Shown: positions 42,994-54,291, numbered from the stretch's first letter. The stretch: 64,000 bases of DNA from Streptomyces sp. ITFR-21 (GCF_031844685.1 NZ_CP134605.1:2500001-2564000), one strand, 5' to 3'. Numbers and translations: made by a program. The notes: generated by a model from the sequence alone, not told the origin.

Positions 42994-43335
42994 CTACGGG
43001 GTCTCGTCGTCGCCGTCGAAGTCGGGGAGGGGGACGTCGTGGACCAGGCGGAGGACGTTGGGGCGGTAGCGGGGGTGGGGGTGCTTGCGGCGGCGCAGGC
43101 CCGCTTCGGTGAGGCGGCGGAGGAGTTCCCTGGGGCCGACCTCGACCGCGCCGAGGCGGACGGCCTCGGCGTAGCGGGACTCGGGGATGTCGTAGTGGTC
43201 CCGCTCGAAGGCGTTGGAGGGGGCGCCGAGTCGCTCGGCGAAGGCATGCAGTTCGGCATAAGAAGTGTCGCTGATCAGGTGGGACCAGTTGCGGCCGTGG
43301 CCGGGCCAGGTCGGCGGATCGATGTAGACGGCCAT
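42994..43335 (-). CDS. DUF4031 protein
   Basis: 113 residues from ATG 43335. The family pattern is clear: VYIDPPTWPGHGRNWSHLIS near the start, then LHAFAERLG, DHYDIPESRY and GPRELLRRLTEAGLRR. DUF4031 proteins are short and of unknown function, often encoded beside nucleotide or hydrolase genes. It lies seven bases after the next gene upstream and is probably co-transcribed with it. Confidence 0.88.
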   Translation of the reverse strand: MAVYIDPPTWPGHGRNWSHLISDTSYAELHAFAERLGAPSNAFERDHYDIPESRYAEAVRLGAVEVGPRELLRRLTEAGLRRRKHPHPRYRPNVLRLVHDVPLPDFDGDDETP

Positions 43336-43342
43336 GGCGGAG

Positions 43343-43705
43343 TCACCCGCTCAGCTCGCCGACGGCGGCGACCGCCTCGCCCCGGGCCTCGCAGACCCAG
43401 TGCGGGTCCGCGCCCAGCTCGGGCTCGACGGACAGCGCGTGCGGCTCCTCGCACGCCGCGCACAGCGGCCACCGGCCGTGGGTCTCCATCAGCGCCTCCT
43501 GCACGTCCTGCGCGAGCAGCCCGGCCACGTACGCGGCGCCTTCCGGCCACTGGCCGACCCACCAGCGCCGCCGGCTCAGCGCCTCCTCCAGCGCGGACAC
43601 CACCTCGGCGCCCGCGACCCCTCGGGCGTCCAGATCGGCGAGGACCCGCGCTCGGGCGTCGTGCAGCGCCACCTCGTTCGTACGGTTGTCAGCTCGGCCT
43701 TCCAT
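43343..43705 (-). CDS. Small protein with one CxxC, partner of DUF4031 gene
   Basis: 120 residues from ATG 43705. An amino-terminal helix pair (ALHDARARVLADLDARG; EVVSALEEALSRRRWWVGQW) precedes LCAACEEPH (one CxxC) and a further Cys (WVCEARGE). The cysteines could bind a metal. No family name recognised; the pair with DUF4031 seems conserved in Streptomyces (from memory). Confidence 0.7.
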   Translation of the reverse strand: MEGRADNRTNEVALHDARARVLADLDARGVAGAEVVSALEEALSRRRWWVGQWPEGAAYVAGLLAQDVQEALMETHGRWPLCAACEEPHALSVEPELGADPHWVCEARGEAVAAVGELSG

Positions 43706-43788
43706 ACGTCCATTGTCGCAAGCGCGCGGGCATATGCACCGGTGGGTGCTTTCCCGGCCTGACGGCCGGGCGCGGCGGGGCGGCGCCC

Positions 43789-43870
43789 GGGACCCCCGGA
43801 CCTGGCGGAGGCGAAGCCCCCGGGACCCCCGGACCTGGCGGAGGCGAAGCCCCCGGGACCCCCGGGGCGG
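43789..43870. repeat. 33-base tandem repeat
   Basis: About two and a half copies, beginning at 43789, 43822 and 43855 with GGGACCCCCGG. Located between the small-protein gene and the rpiR promoter. Confidence 0.85.
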
Positions 43871-43933
43871 GGCGGGGGCGCACGGGGGGCGCCGGGCAGG
43901 GTGGGCGCACCGGCGTACCGCACCCGGCGGGTC

Positions 43934-43998
43934 TTGACGCTGACGCGGCGCTGAAAATATCTTTCAGAGGGTGACCTACAGGGTGAAGGAAACTTTCC
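43934..43998 (+). promoter_or_regulatory. rpiR-murQ promoter with two GAAA/TTTC operators
   Basis: -35 TTGACG (43934-43939) and -10 TATCTT (43958-43963) are 18 bases apart, and the -10 ends seven bases before GTG 43971: a leaderless promoter. CTGAAA-ATATC-TTTCAG (43951-43967) overlaps the -10. GGAAA-C-TTTCC (43988-43998) lies just inside the gene. RpiR/MurR proteins commonly bind such GAAA/TTTC inverted repeats, so autoregulation is likely. Confidence 0.65.
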
Positions 43999-45593
43999 CG
44001 GCGACCGACCGCGGGCTTCCGGAGGCGGTGGCGGACGCCACCGGGGACGGGGCGGACGCCACCGGGGACGGGGCGGACGCCACCGGAGGTCCGGAAGCGG
44101 GAGCGGTTGTCGCCGGCAGGACGGGGGCCGCGGCCGGGGGGCCGGGAGCGGGCACGGACGGCACCGCGGGGGCGGGAACGGTGGCTGCCGGGCTCCCGAG
44201 AGCCGGAGCAAGCGACGGCCAGGGCGCGGGGGGCAGCGGGGGCCCGGGAGCCGACGCGGGTCGCGCCGCGGGAGCGGGCGCGGCCGGGGGGCCGGGAGCG
44301 GGCACGGACGGCACCGCGGGGGCGGGAACGGTGGCTGCCGGGCTCCCGAGAGCCGGAGCAAGCGACGGCCAGGGCGCGGGGGGCAGCGGGGGCCCGGGAG
44401 CCGACGCGGGTCGCGCCGCGGGAGCGGGCGCGGCCGGGGGGCCGGGAGCGGGCACGGACGGCACCGCGGGGGCGGGAACGGTGGCTGCCGGGCTCCCGAG
44501 AGCCGGGGCGGGCGACGGCCAGGGCGCGGGGGGCAGCGGGGGCCCGGGAGCCGACGCGGGTCGCGCCGTGGGAGCGGGCGCGGCCGGGGGTGCCGAAGGC
44601 GGCGGCATCGGCAGCAGGACGGGCGCTGCTGCCGGGGGTGCCGGAGGCAGCCCTGTCAGCAGCAGGACGGGCGCCGCCGGCGGGGGGACGGGGGCGGGGC
44701 TTTTGCGGGATCCGGGGGTTCTCGCGGCGAAGATCCGGACGCTCGGGCCGTCGATGACCCGGTCGATGCAGCGGGTCGCGGAGGCGGTCGCCGGGGATCC
44801 GGCCGGCTGCGCGCGTCTGACGGTGACCGCGCTCGCGGTGCGGACCGGGACGAGCGAGGCGACGGTCGTACGGACCGCGCGGCTGCTCGGCTACCCCGGC
44901 TACCGGGACCTGCGGCTCGCGCTGGCCGCCCTCGCCGCGCAGCAGGCCACCGGGGCGGCGCCCGCCGTCACCGCCGACATCGCGGTGGACGACCCGCTGG
45001 CCGAGGTCGTCACCAAGCTCGCGGCCGAGGAGCAGCAGACCCTCGCCGACACCGCCGCCCAACTCGACATGACCCAACTCGAAGCCGCCGTCCTGGCGTT
45101 GTCGGGAGCCCGGCGGATCGACGTGTACGGGGTCGGCGCCTCCAGCCTCGTCGGCCAGGACCTGGCGCAGAAGCTGCTGCGGATCGGCCTGATCGCGCAC
45201 GCCCACACCGACCCGCACCTCGCGGTCACCAACGCCGTACAACTGCGGTCCGGCGACGTGGCGTTGGCGATCACCCACTCCGGCAGCACGCACGACGTGG
45301 TGGACCCGCTGCGGGCCGCCTTCGACGGCGGCGCCACCACCATCGCCATCACCGGGCGCCCGGACGGCACGGTGACCCAGTACGCCGACGTGGTGCTGAC
45401 CACCGCCACCTCCCGGGAGAGCGAGCTGCGGCCCGCCGCGATGTCCAGCCGCACCGGCCAACTCCTCGTGGTCGACTGCCTGTTCATAGGAGTCGCGCAG
45501 CGTACGTACGAGGCCGCCGCACCGGCGCTGTCCGCGTCCTACGAGGCGCTCGCGCACCGCCACACCCCGCGCGGGTCGCGCGTGGCGCCGTAA
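43971..45593 (+). CDS. MurR/RpiR-family regulator with large Gly/Ala repeat insertion
   Basis: 540 residues from GTG 43971. Usual relatives are ~300 residues and run straight from a conserved VKETF start into the DNA-binding domain. Here about 225 extra residues rich in Gly, Ala and Asp lie between VKETFPATDRG and LRDPGVLAAKIRTLGPSM. They are encoded by three near-perfect 150-base tandem units (44131-44580) preceded by 21-base repeats. The HTH_6 domain (TVTALAVRTGTSEATVVRTA) and SIS sugar-binding domain (RRIDVYGVGASSLVGQDLAQ; LAITHSGSTHDVVDPL) are intact. It probably senses MurNAc-6-phosphate and controls murQ, 36 bases downstream. Confidence 0.9.
   Translation: MTYRVKETFPATDRGLPEAVADATGDGADATGDGADATGGPEAGAVVAGRTGAAAGGPGAGTDGTAGAGTVAAGLPRAGASDGQGAGGSGGPGADAGRAAGAGAAGGPGAGTDGTAGAGTVAAGLPRAGASDGQGAGGSGGPGADAGRAAGAGAAGGPGAGTDGTAGAGTVAAGLPRAGAGDGQGAGGSGGPGADAGRAVGAGAAGGAEGGGIGSRTGAAAGGAGGSPVSSRTGAAGGGTGAGLLRDPGVLAAKIRTLGPSMTRSMQRVAEAVAGDPAGCARLTVTALAVRTGTSEATVVRTARLLGYPGYRDLRLALAALAAQQATGAAPAVTADIAVDDPLAEVVTKLAAEEQQTLADTAAQLDMTQLEAAVLALSGARRIDVYGVGASSLVGQDLAQKLLRIGLIAHAHTDPHLAVTNAVQLRSGDVALAITHSGSTHDVVDPLRAAFDGGATTIAITGRPDGTVTQYADVVLTTATSRESELRPAAMSSRTGQLLVVDCLFIGVAQRTYEAAAPALSASYEALAHRHTPRGSRVAP
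44131..44580 (+). repeat. Three 150-base tandem units inside rpiR
   Basis: Units at 44131-44280, 44281-44430 and 44431-44580 (each begins CGGCCGGGGGGCCGGGAGCG). Unit 3 differs by a few bases near 44506 and 44569, and a partial fourth starts at 44581. The 50-codon period keeps the frame. Confidence 0.95.
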
Positions 45594-45629
45594 CCGACGA
45601 ACCGCCCGGAAAGCACCGCCGCAAAGAGG

Positions 45630-46577
45630 ATGAACGAGCCACTGATGACCCAGTACACCGAGCTGCGCCGTGAGTTGGACACGCTGACCACCGAGGCGTT
45701 CCGGCCCGAGCTCGCCGAGATCGACCGGCTCTCCACCCTGGAGATCGCCCGGACCATGAACGCCGAGGACGCCACCGTGCCGACCGCGGTAGCGGCCCAA
45801 CTCCCGGTGATCGCCGCGGCGATCGAGGCCATCGCCGCCCGGATGGCGCGCGGCGGCCGGCTGGTCTACGCGGGCGCCGGGACCGCCGGGCGGCTCGGTG
45901 TGCTCGACGCCAGCGAGTGCCCGCCGACCTTCAACACCACGCCGGGGCGGGAGGTGGTGGGACTGATCGCGGGCGGCCCGGAGGCGATGGTCGTCTCGGT
46001 GGAAGGCGCCGAGGACAGCGCGGAGTTGGCGGCGGCGGACCTGGACGCGCTGCGGCTCACCGCCGAGGACAGCGTGGTGGGGATCTCGGCGTCCGGCCGC
46101 ACCCCGTACGCGGTCGGCGCGGTCCGGCACGCGCGGGCCCTCGGGGCGCTCACGGTAGGGCTGTCCTGCAACGCGGACTCGCCGCTGGCGGCAGCCGCCG
46201 AGCACGGTATCGAGGTCGTGGTGGGGCCCGAACTGGTCGTCGGCTCCACCCGGTTGAAGGCCGGCACGGCGCAGAAGCTGGTGCTCAACATGCTGTCGAC
46301 CATCACCATGATCCGGCTCGGCAAGACGTACGGCAGCCTGATGGTCGACGTCCGCGCGTCCAACGAGAAGCTGCGGGCCCGGTCCCGGCGGATCGTGGCG
46401 CTGGCCACCGGAGCGGGGGACGCCGCCATCGAGGCGGCGCTGACCGCCACGGACGGCGAGGTCAAGCCGGCCATCCTCGTGCTGCTCGCCGAGGTGGACG
46501 CGGCCACCGCCAACCGGCTGCTGGCCGCCAGCGACGGCCACCTCCGGCAGGCACTGGCCGCGACGGGCAGCGTGTAG
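45630..46577 (+). CDS. murQ: N-acetylmuramic acid 6-phosphate etherase
   Basis: 315 residues from ATG 45630 (ATG 45645 also possible). MurQ splits MurNAc-6-phosphate into GlcNAc-6-phosphate and D-lactate during cell-wall recycling. The SIS fold and MurQ motifs are present: [36 protein letters not shown], the catalytic-region [25 protein letters not shown], and [20 protein letters not shown]. It follows rpiR in one operon. The product enters the nagA pathway at 59917. Confidence 0.96.
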   Translation: MNEPLMTQYTELRRELDTLTTEAFRPELAEIDRLSTLEIARTMNAEDATVPTAVAAQLPVIAAAIEAIAARMARGGRLVYAGAGTAGRLGVLDASECPPTFNTTPGREVVGLIAGGPEAMVVSVEGAEDSAELAAADLDALRLTAEDSVVGISASGRTPYAVGAVRHARALGALTVGLSCNADSPLAAAAEHGIEVVVGPELVVGSTRLKAGTAQKLVLNMLSTITMIRLGKTYGSLMVDVRASNEKLRARSRRIVALATGAGDAAIEAALTATDGEVKPAILVLLAEVDAATANRLLAASDGHLRQALAATGSV

Positions 46578-46628
46578 GGGCTGTCACCGGGGTCTCCCCG
46601 CGGCGTCGCGGGATCCGGCCCGCAGCCG

Positions 46629-47591
46629 TCACCCCGTGGGGCCGCCGGGAGCGGCGGCCTCCGGCGGCACGGCGTCATGAGGCGGCGCCGCATCGCCGGA
46701 CGGTGCCGTGCCGCCCGACCGCACCGCGCCGCCGGGCGGCACGCGATAGCCGGACGGCACGGCACCGCTGAGCGCCGCACCGGCCCCATCGGGCACCTCG
46801 CCCGACCCCCACACAACCCCGGCCACCCTCTCCGCGGCCCTTGGGGCATCCACCGGCACCGCACCGCCCGGCGGAGCGCCCGACCCCGCGCCCGACCCGC
46901 CGCCCAGCCCCGCGGCGGCGCCGGCCGGCCGCTCCTGCGCCGCCGCGGTGCCCTCGCGGAAGCGGCGGCGGTGGCCCGCGCGGTCGGGGCGGCCGACGTA
47001 GCCCTCGGGTTGTTCCCGCCGGCCGAACCACAGCTCGGGCGGCGCCCACCGCACGCACGCCGCCTCCACCTCGGACAGGAAGTCCTTCAACCGGGTCAGC
47101 TTGATCCGGTAGCGCAGCCGCGGCAGTCCGGGCGCCGGCGGGTCGCCGTCCCGTACCGTCTCCCACAGCAGGGGCTGGTCGGGGTCGAAGGGCCCGCGGG
47201 GGAACAGCTCCAGCGTGGCGACCCGGGGCGTCTCCGCCGAACCGGCCGTGTAGTAGATGCCCGCCGCGGCCAGCGAGTCCCACGGGACGAACGCGATCAC
47301 GCCGTCGTGGAACCACCACCACCCGGCGCCGTCGATCACGAACCGGTAGTGCCGTTCGGACAGCGTCACCGGGATCGTCACCAGCCCCACGACCGCCACC
47401 GGCACCGCGAGCCCGATGAACACCCAGCGCAGCGGCTCGCGCTCCACGTAGTCGGCGGCCCAGATCGCGACGGCGCCCACCAGTACGAACACCGCGGAGA
47501 CGGCCAGGCTCGCCGGGGTCTCCCGCAGCCCGTAACGGACCACGGTCGCGTCCCGTGCCGGCCACCGCCCCCAACTGCCCCCAGCGATCAT
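46629..47591 (-). CDS. Membrane protein with PH-like domain and disordered tail
   Basis: 320 residues from ATG 47591. Two close membrane helices (about 27-75: SLAVSAVFVLVGAVAIWAAD and WVFIGLAVPVAVVGLVTIPV) are followed by a beta-rich cytoplasmic region (HYRFVIDGAGWWWFHDGVIA; PWDSLAAAGIYY; LKDFLSEVEAACVRW) that looks like a bacterial PH domain. The last ~110 residues are Gly/Ala/Pro-rich low complexity (PPGGAV, PSGDAAPP). Convergent with murQ, 51 bases apart. Unknown function. Confidence 0.65.
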   Translation of the reverse strand: MIAGGSWGRWPARDATVVRYGLRETPASLAVSAVFVLVGAVAIWAADYVEREPLRWVFIGLAVPVAVVGLVTIPVTLSERHYRFVIDGAGWWWFHDGVIAFVPWDSLAAAGIYYTAGSAETPRVATLELFPRGPFDPDQPLLWETVRDGDPPAPGLPRLRYRIKLTRLKDFLSEVEAACVRWAPPELWFGRREQPEGYVGRPDRAGHRRRFREGTAAAQERPAGAAAGLGGGSGAGSGAPPGGAVPVDAPRAAERVAGVVWGSGEVPDGAGAALSGAVPSGYRVPPGGAVRSGGTAPSGDAAPPHDAVPPEAAAPGGPTG

Positions 47592-47752
47592 GCCGACCAC
47601 TGTACGGTCCGCCTTTCGGCGGACGCCTCCCCTTTGACGCCGCCCACCGGCGCCGCGTCCACGGCGGTGCCCGCAGCGGCACCCGCGGCGGCACCCACAG
47701 CGGCGCCCGCGGCAGGGAACGGAGCCGGACCCGGGGCGGCGCCCCGGCAGCG

Positions 47753-47800
47753 CACGCAGGCGGCGCCCCCTCCCCGGAGGGAAGAGGCGCCGCCTGCGTG
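47753..47800 (-). terminator. groEL terminator hairpin
   Basis: CACGCAGGCGGCGCC (47753-47767) and GGCGCCGCCTGCGTG (47786-47800) are perfect 15-base arms. The 18-base loop can pair again (CTCCCCGGAGGG). It lies about 75 bases after the groEL stop. Confidence 0.8.
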
Positions 47801-47874
47801 TCGTGCTGTGCTGTGTCGTGCTGTGCCGGCCGCGCCAGGTCGCGCGTACCGCAGGAGCCTCGGATCCCGGGGGA

Positions 47875-50665
<2,791 letters not shown>

Positions 50666-50941
50666 TCAGCCGCCGGCGACCGCCGGAATGATCGAGACGC
50701 TGGCGCCGTCCGGAACCGCCGTCTCCAGTCCCTCGGAAAAACGCACGTCGTCGTCGTTCACATAAACGTTCACAAAGCGACGGAGCTTTCCGGCGTCGTC
50801 CAGAACCCGCGCCGAAATACCCGTGTGGTTCTTCTCCAGCGACTCGATGACCTCGGCCAGCGTCGTCCCCTCGGCCGGCACTTCGGCCTGGCCGCCGGTG
50901 TAGGTACGGAGAATCGTCGGGATGCGAACAGAAGCAGTCAT
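50666..50941 (-). CDS. MoaD/ThiS-like sulfur-carrier protein
   Basis: 91 residues from ATG 50941, overlapping the thrC stop by four bases (ATGA). A ubiquitin-like fold (VRIPTILRTYTGGQAEVPAE, LAEVIESLEKNH, RRFVNVYVNDDDVRFSEGLE) ends in the diagnostic IIPAVAGG. The Gly-Gly end is adenylated and turned into a thiocarboxylate that hands over sulfide. Paired with a PLP enzyme under SAM riboswitch control, it resembles the CysO-CysM and HcyS sulfur-donor pairs. Confidence 0.92.
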   Translation of the reverse strand: MTASVRIPTILRTYTGGQAEVPAEGTTLAEVIESLEKNHTGISARVLDDAGKLRRFVNVYVNDDDVRFSEGLETAVPDGASVSIIPAVAGG

Positions 50942-52239
50942 GCGAGGCCAGCCTCTCGGAAAGCGGCAACAGTCGGGCGGATGGTCGCGGTGGGTCCGGT
51001 GGTCGGCGCCACCGCGTCCAGAGTCTTCAGTCCGTCGCCGGTGTTGAGTACGACGGTCTCGGCGGCCGGGTCGAGCTGCCCGGTCTCGATCAGCTTCTTG
51101 AGGACACCCACGGTCACCCCGCCGGCGGTCTCCCCGAAGATCCCCTCGGTCCGCGCGAGCAGTTTGATCGCGGCCACGATCTCCTCGTCGTCCACGTCCT
51201 CGACCGCGCCGCCGGTACGCCGGGTGATGTCCAGGACGTACGGCCCGTCGGCGGGGTTGCCGATCGCCAGCGACTTGGCGATGGTGTCCGGCTTCACCGG
51301 CCGCACCACGTCGTGCCCGGCCTTGTACGCCGCCGACACCGGCGAGCAGCCCGCGGCCTGGGCACCGTAGATCCGGTACGGCTTGTCCGGGACCAGGCCG
51401 AGCTTGATCAGCTCCTGCAGGCCCTTGTCGATCTTGGTGAGCTGGGAGCCGGAGGCGATCGGGATGACCAGGTTGTCCGGCAGCCGCCAGCCGAGCTGCT
51501 CGGCGATCTCGTAGGCCAGGGTCTTGGAGCCCTCGCCGTAGTACGGGCGCAGGTTGACGTTGACGAAGCCCCAGCCCTCGCCGATCGGGTCGCCGATCAG
51601 CTCCGAGCAGAAGCGGTTCACATCGTCGTACGAGCCCTCGATACCGACCAGTTCACCGCCGTAGACCGCGGCCATGACGACCTTGCCGGCCTCCAGGTCG
51701 TGCGGGATGAAGACGCAGCTGCGCAGGCCCGAGCGGGCCGCGGCGGCGCCGACCGCACCGGCAAGGTTGCCGGTGGACGAGCAGGACAGGGTGGTCAGGC
51801 CGAAGGTGCGGGCCGCCTCCAGGGCGATGGCGACGACCCGGTCCTTGAAGGAGTGCGTCGGGTTGCCGGAGTCGTCCTTGACGTACAGGCCGCCGGTGAT
51901 GCCCAGCTCGCGGGCGAGGTTGTCGGTCTTGACCAGCTTGGTCCAGCCCGGGTTGATGTTCGGCCGGGCGGCGTCGTCGGCGATGTCGGCGGGCACCGGC
52001 AGCAGCGGCGCGTACCGCCAGATGCTGGTCGGGCCGGCCTCGATCCGGCGGCGCAGGTCCTCGGGGTCGCCGAGCGGAAGATCGTATGCCACTTCGAGCG
52101 GCCCGAAACACTCCTGACAGGCGAAGATCGGGCTGAGCGGGAAGCGGGTGCCGCACTCGCGGCAGGACAGCGCGGCAGCCGGTCCGAACGCGGCGCCGAA
52201 GGGAGTGTCGTGGGTACTGGCGACGGTCTGCGCAGCCAT
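50938..52239 (-). CDS. thrC: Threonine synthase, possibly a thiocarboxylate-dependent homocysteine-type enzyme
   Basis: 433 residues from ATG 52239. Zinc-ribbon cysteines C26/C29 and C41/C44, PLP lysine K132 in GNPTHSFKDR and the phosphate loop SCSSTGNLAGAVGA are typical of ThrC, which turns O-phosphohomoserine into threonine. Two contextual points are unusual: the gene is directly behind a SAM-I riboswitch, whose closing stem overlaps its ribosome site, and it is translationally coupled to a sulfur-carrier protein. Both would suit an enzyme adding sulfide to O-phosphohomoserine to make homocysteine. That role is inference; plain threonine synthase remains the family reading. Confidence 0.88.
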   Translation of the reverse strand: MAAQTVASTHDTPFGAAFGPAAALSCRECGTRFPLSPIFACQECFGPLEVAYDLPLGDPEDLRRRIEAGPTSIWRYAPLLPVPADIADDAARPNINPGWTKLVKTDNLARELGITGGLYVKDDSGNPTHSFKDRVVAIALEAARTFGLTTLSCSSTGNLAGAVGAAAARSGLRSCVFIPHDLEAGKVVMAAVYGGELVGIEGSYDDVNRFCSELIGDPIGEGWGFVNVNLRPYYGEGSKTLAYEIAEQLGWRLPDNLVIPIASGSQLTKIDKGLQELIKLGLVPDKPYRIYGAQAAGCSPVSAAYKAGHDVVRPVKPDTIAKSLAIGNPADGPYVLDITRRTGGAVEDVDDEEIVAAIKLLARTEGIFGETAGGVTVGVLKKLIETGQLDPAAETVVLNTGDGLKTLDAVAPTTGPTATIRPTVAAFREAGLA

Positions 52240-52258
52240 GATGGCGAGGCCCTTTCTC

Positions 52259-52384
52259 CTCATCTTCCCCGTGGCGTACGTCGCCACGAGACGGAATTGG
52301 CACCTTCCCCACCGTGTGACCTCGCGGTCGGCGGGAGGGTTGCCGGGGCTTCAACGGGCCGTTCCCTCTGCCCCTCTGGATGAG
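52259..52384 (-). ncRNA. SAM-I (S-box) riboswitch of the thrC operon
   Basis: Read on the minus strand, all hallmark segments occur in order: CTCATCCAGAGG (P1/P2 start), GGCAGAGGGA, TGAAGCCCCGGCAACC, AGGTGCCAATTCC, and GGGGAAGATGAG closing P1. P1 pairs 52384-52379 with 52264-52259. The GAGGAG next to P1's 3' strand is 17-20 bases before ATG 52239, so SAM binding would hide the ribosome site and switch translation off. Recognition is by consensus comparison from memory and is strong. Confidence 0.93.
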
Positions 52385-52735
52385 CGGTATGGCACCGGAC
52401 ACGGTGGTCCGGGCGTTTGTCCAGCGGTGCCGCCCCCGCTCGGGAGCGGTGCCGCACGGCACGACCCCGAGGTGCGGGGCACGTACGTGTTGCTCAAGAC
52501 TGTAACGGAGAAGTGTCCGTTCGGACCGCTCCGTCCGTACCGCGAGACGGGTCGAATGGATCACACCGGCCGCGCCACGGCCGCGCCGCGGAGGCCCGCG
52601 GCGGGGCCGTGACCGGCGCTGTCACCGGCACCGTGGCCGGGGTAGCGGCGGGGGTCGCGGCCCGGAGACGCGGCCGGGGGGCGGCGGCTGCCGGGCCGCC
52701 GCCGGTTCCCGGCGGGTTCCCGGCGGACCTTGACT

Positions 52736-52800
52736 GATCCTTGGGCGGATCCTTGGGCGGATCCTTGGCAGCCCGCCCGCCAGCAGACCACCAGCAGACC
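52736..52800. repeat. Short tandem repeats before gpgS
   Basis: Three 12-base units GATCCTTGGGCG (52736-52769), then CAGCAGACCAC twice (about 52781-52803). They end at the ribosome site of gpgS. Confidence 0.7.
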
Positions 52801-52819
52801 ACCAGCAAGGAGAGCGCAC

Positions 52820-53785
52820 GTGATCGACGAGGTGGAGCACTGGCTGGCACGCCGGTCGTGGTCGGCCGACGACCGGCCACTGGACCTGCTGCTGGCGGCG
52901 AAACGGGCGGCGGGCGAGCGCGGCACGATCAGCGTGGTGCTGCCCGCGCTGAACGAGGAGGCCACCGTCGGCGACATCGTCGAGACGATCCGCCGCGACC
53001 TCATGACGCCGCAGGTGCCGCTGGTCGACGACCTGGTGGTGGTCGACTCCGGCTCCCACGACCGTACGGTCCAGGTCGCCTCGGCGGCCGGCGCGCGGGT
53101 GGTACTGCGGGACTCGGTGCTGCCCCGGCTGCCGACGGTGCCCGGCAAGGGCGAGGTGCTGTGGCGGTCACTGCTGGTCACCGAGGGGGAGATCGTCTGC
53201 TTCGTGGACGCAGACCTGCGGGAGTTCGACTCCCGGTTCGTCTCCGGCGTGGTCGGGCCGCTGCTCACCGAGCCCGCCGTGCGGCTGGTCAAGGCGATGT
53301 ACGACCGCCCGCTGGAGACCGGTGACGCGGCCGTGCCGGCCGGCGGCGGCCGGGTCACCGAGCTGGTCGCCCGCCCGCTGCTGAACCTGCACTGGCCGCG
53401 GCTGGCCGGCTTCGTCCAGCCGCTCGGCGGCGAGTACGCGGCGCGGCGCTCGCTGCTGGAACGGCTGCCGTTCCCCGTCGGCTACGGGGTGGAGCTGGGC
53501 ATGCTGGTCGACGCGCTCGGGCTGGTCGGGCTGGACGCGCTGGCCCAGGTGGACGTGGGCGTACGCCACCACCGGCACCAGGACGGCCAGGCGCTGGGCC
53601 GGATGGCGGCGGCCATCTACCGCACGGCGCAGCTGCGGCTTGCCCGGGGCCACCTGGTGCGGCCGAGGCTGACGCAGTTCGACCGGGTGGAGGAGGGGTT
53701 CGTGGCGCGGACGCACGCGGTGGACACGGAGGAGAGGCCGCCGATGGTGGAGGTCCGCGAATACCGGGCCCGGCGGGCCGCCTGA
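52820..53785 (+). CDS. gpgS: Glucosyl-3-phosphoglycerate synthase
   Basis: 321 residues from GTG 52820 with AAGGAG (52807-52812). A GT-A glycosyltransferase of the GT81 type: VVLPALNEEATVGDIVETIR, VVDSGSHDRT, the metal motif FVDADLREFD, the acceptor region QPLGGEYAARR and YGVELGMLVD. Transfers glucose from a nucleotide sugar to 3-phosphoglycerate, the first step to glucosylglycerate and, in actinobacteria, methylglucose polysaccharides. Near the trehalose genes otsA and otsB. Confidence 0.9.
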   Translation: MIDEVEHWLARRSWSADDRPLDLLLAAKRAAGERGTISVVLPALNEEATVGDIVETIRRDLMTPQVPLVDDLVVVDSGSHDRTVQVASAAGARVVLRDSVLPRLPTVPGKGEVLWRSLLVTEGEIVCFVDADLREFDSRFVSGVVGPLLTEPAVRLVKAMYDRPLETGDAAVPAGGGRVTELVARPLLNLHWPRLAGFVQPLGGEYAARRSLLERLPFPVGYGVELGMLVDALGLVGLDALAQVDVGVRHHRHQDGQALGRMAAAIYRTAQLRLARGHLVRPRLTQFDRVEEGFVARTHAVDTEERPPMVEVREYRARRAA

Positions 53786-54291
53786 CCCCGGGGGGGCGCC
53801 CGCCCGGCGGCCCCCTTCGCCCCGGGGGGCGCCCCCTTCGCGCCGCGCCGCGACGAGCCGCGCCCGAGCGGCCCGCCCGACCCCTTTCGGCCCATCCCGC
53901 GGCCGCGGGCCGGTGGCGGGTTGTCCGCGCAGTTCCCCGCGCCCCTTCTTGGCCGCTCCGCCCGGCCCCTTGCGGCTGCCTCTCGGCCACCGGCCGGTGG
54001 TGGGCCGGTCGCGGGGTTCCCCGCGCCCCTAAGGAACCGCGTCCACCCCCCCGGGAGGAGATTGCGGCCGGTCGCTCTGGGCAGCCCCTTGCGGCCGAAC
54101 CCACGGCCACCGGCCGACGGGCAAGAGCCAGCCGCAAGGGGCTGCCCCCAGGGGCGCCGGGAACTGCGCGGCAAACCCGCCGCTGCCCGGTGGTCGCGGG
54201 ATGGGCCGCAAGGGGCTGGGCGGGGCGGCCGGGGAGGGGCGGGGCGGCGGGGGGACGTTTGAGACCGCACGCCGCTGGCTAGGCTCGCCGC
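53786..54291. repeat. Gene-free spacer with common Streptomyces intergenic repeat
   Basis: Contains GCGCAGTTCCCCGCGCCCCT near 53929-53947, GGTTCCCCGCGCCCCT near 54014, and an inverted copy (AGGGGCGCCGGGAACTGCGC) near 54152. This word is, in my memory, widespread between Streptomyces genes. CCCCTTGCGGC also recurs (about 53967, 54089, reverse near 54135 and 54210). No gene. Confidence 0.6.
54280..54285 (+). promoter_or_regulatory. -10 box of leaderless otsA promoter
   Basis: TAGGCT lies six bases before ATG 54292; TTGAGA is a possible -35 fifteen bases further upstream. Confidence 0.5.

Noticed and set aside
42604-43069. A plus-strand frame between the VanZ and DUF4031 genes
   Set aside because: It runs through the MITE-like repeat and into the reverse of DUF4031, with no ribosome site or protein-like pattern.
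43689-46541. A 950-residue open frame on the minus strand through rpiR and murQ
   Set aside because: It is the shadow of two well-supported plus-strand genes; GC-rich third positions keep the opposite frame open, and its translation shows no protein-like motifs.
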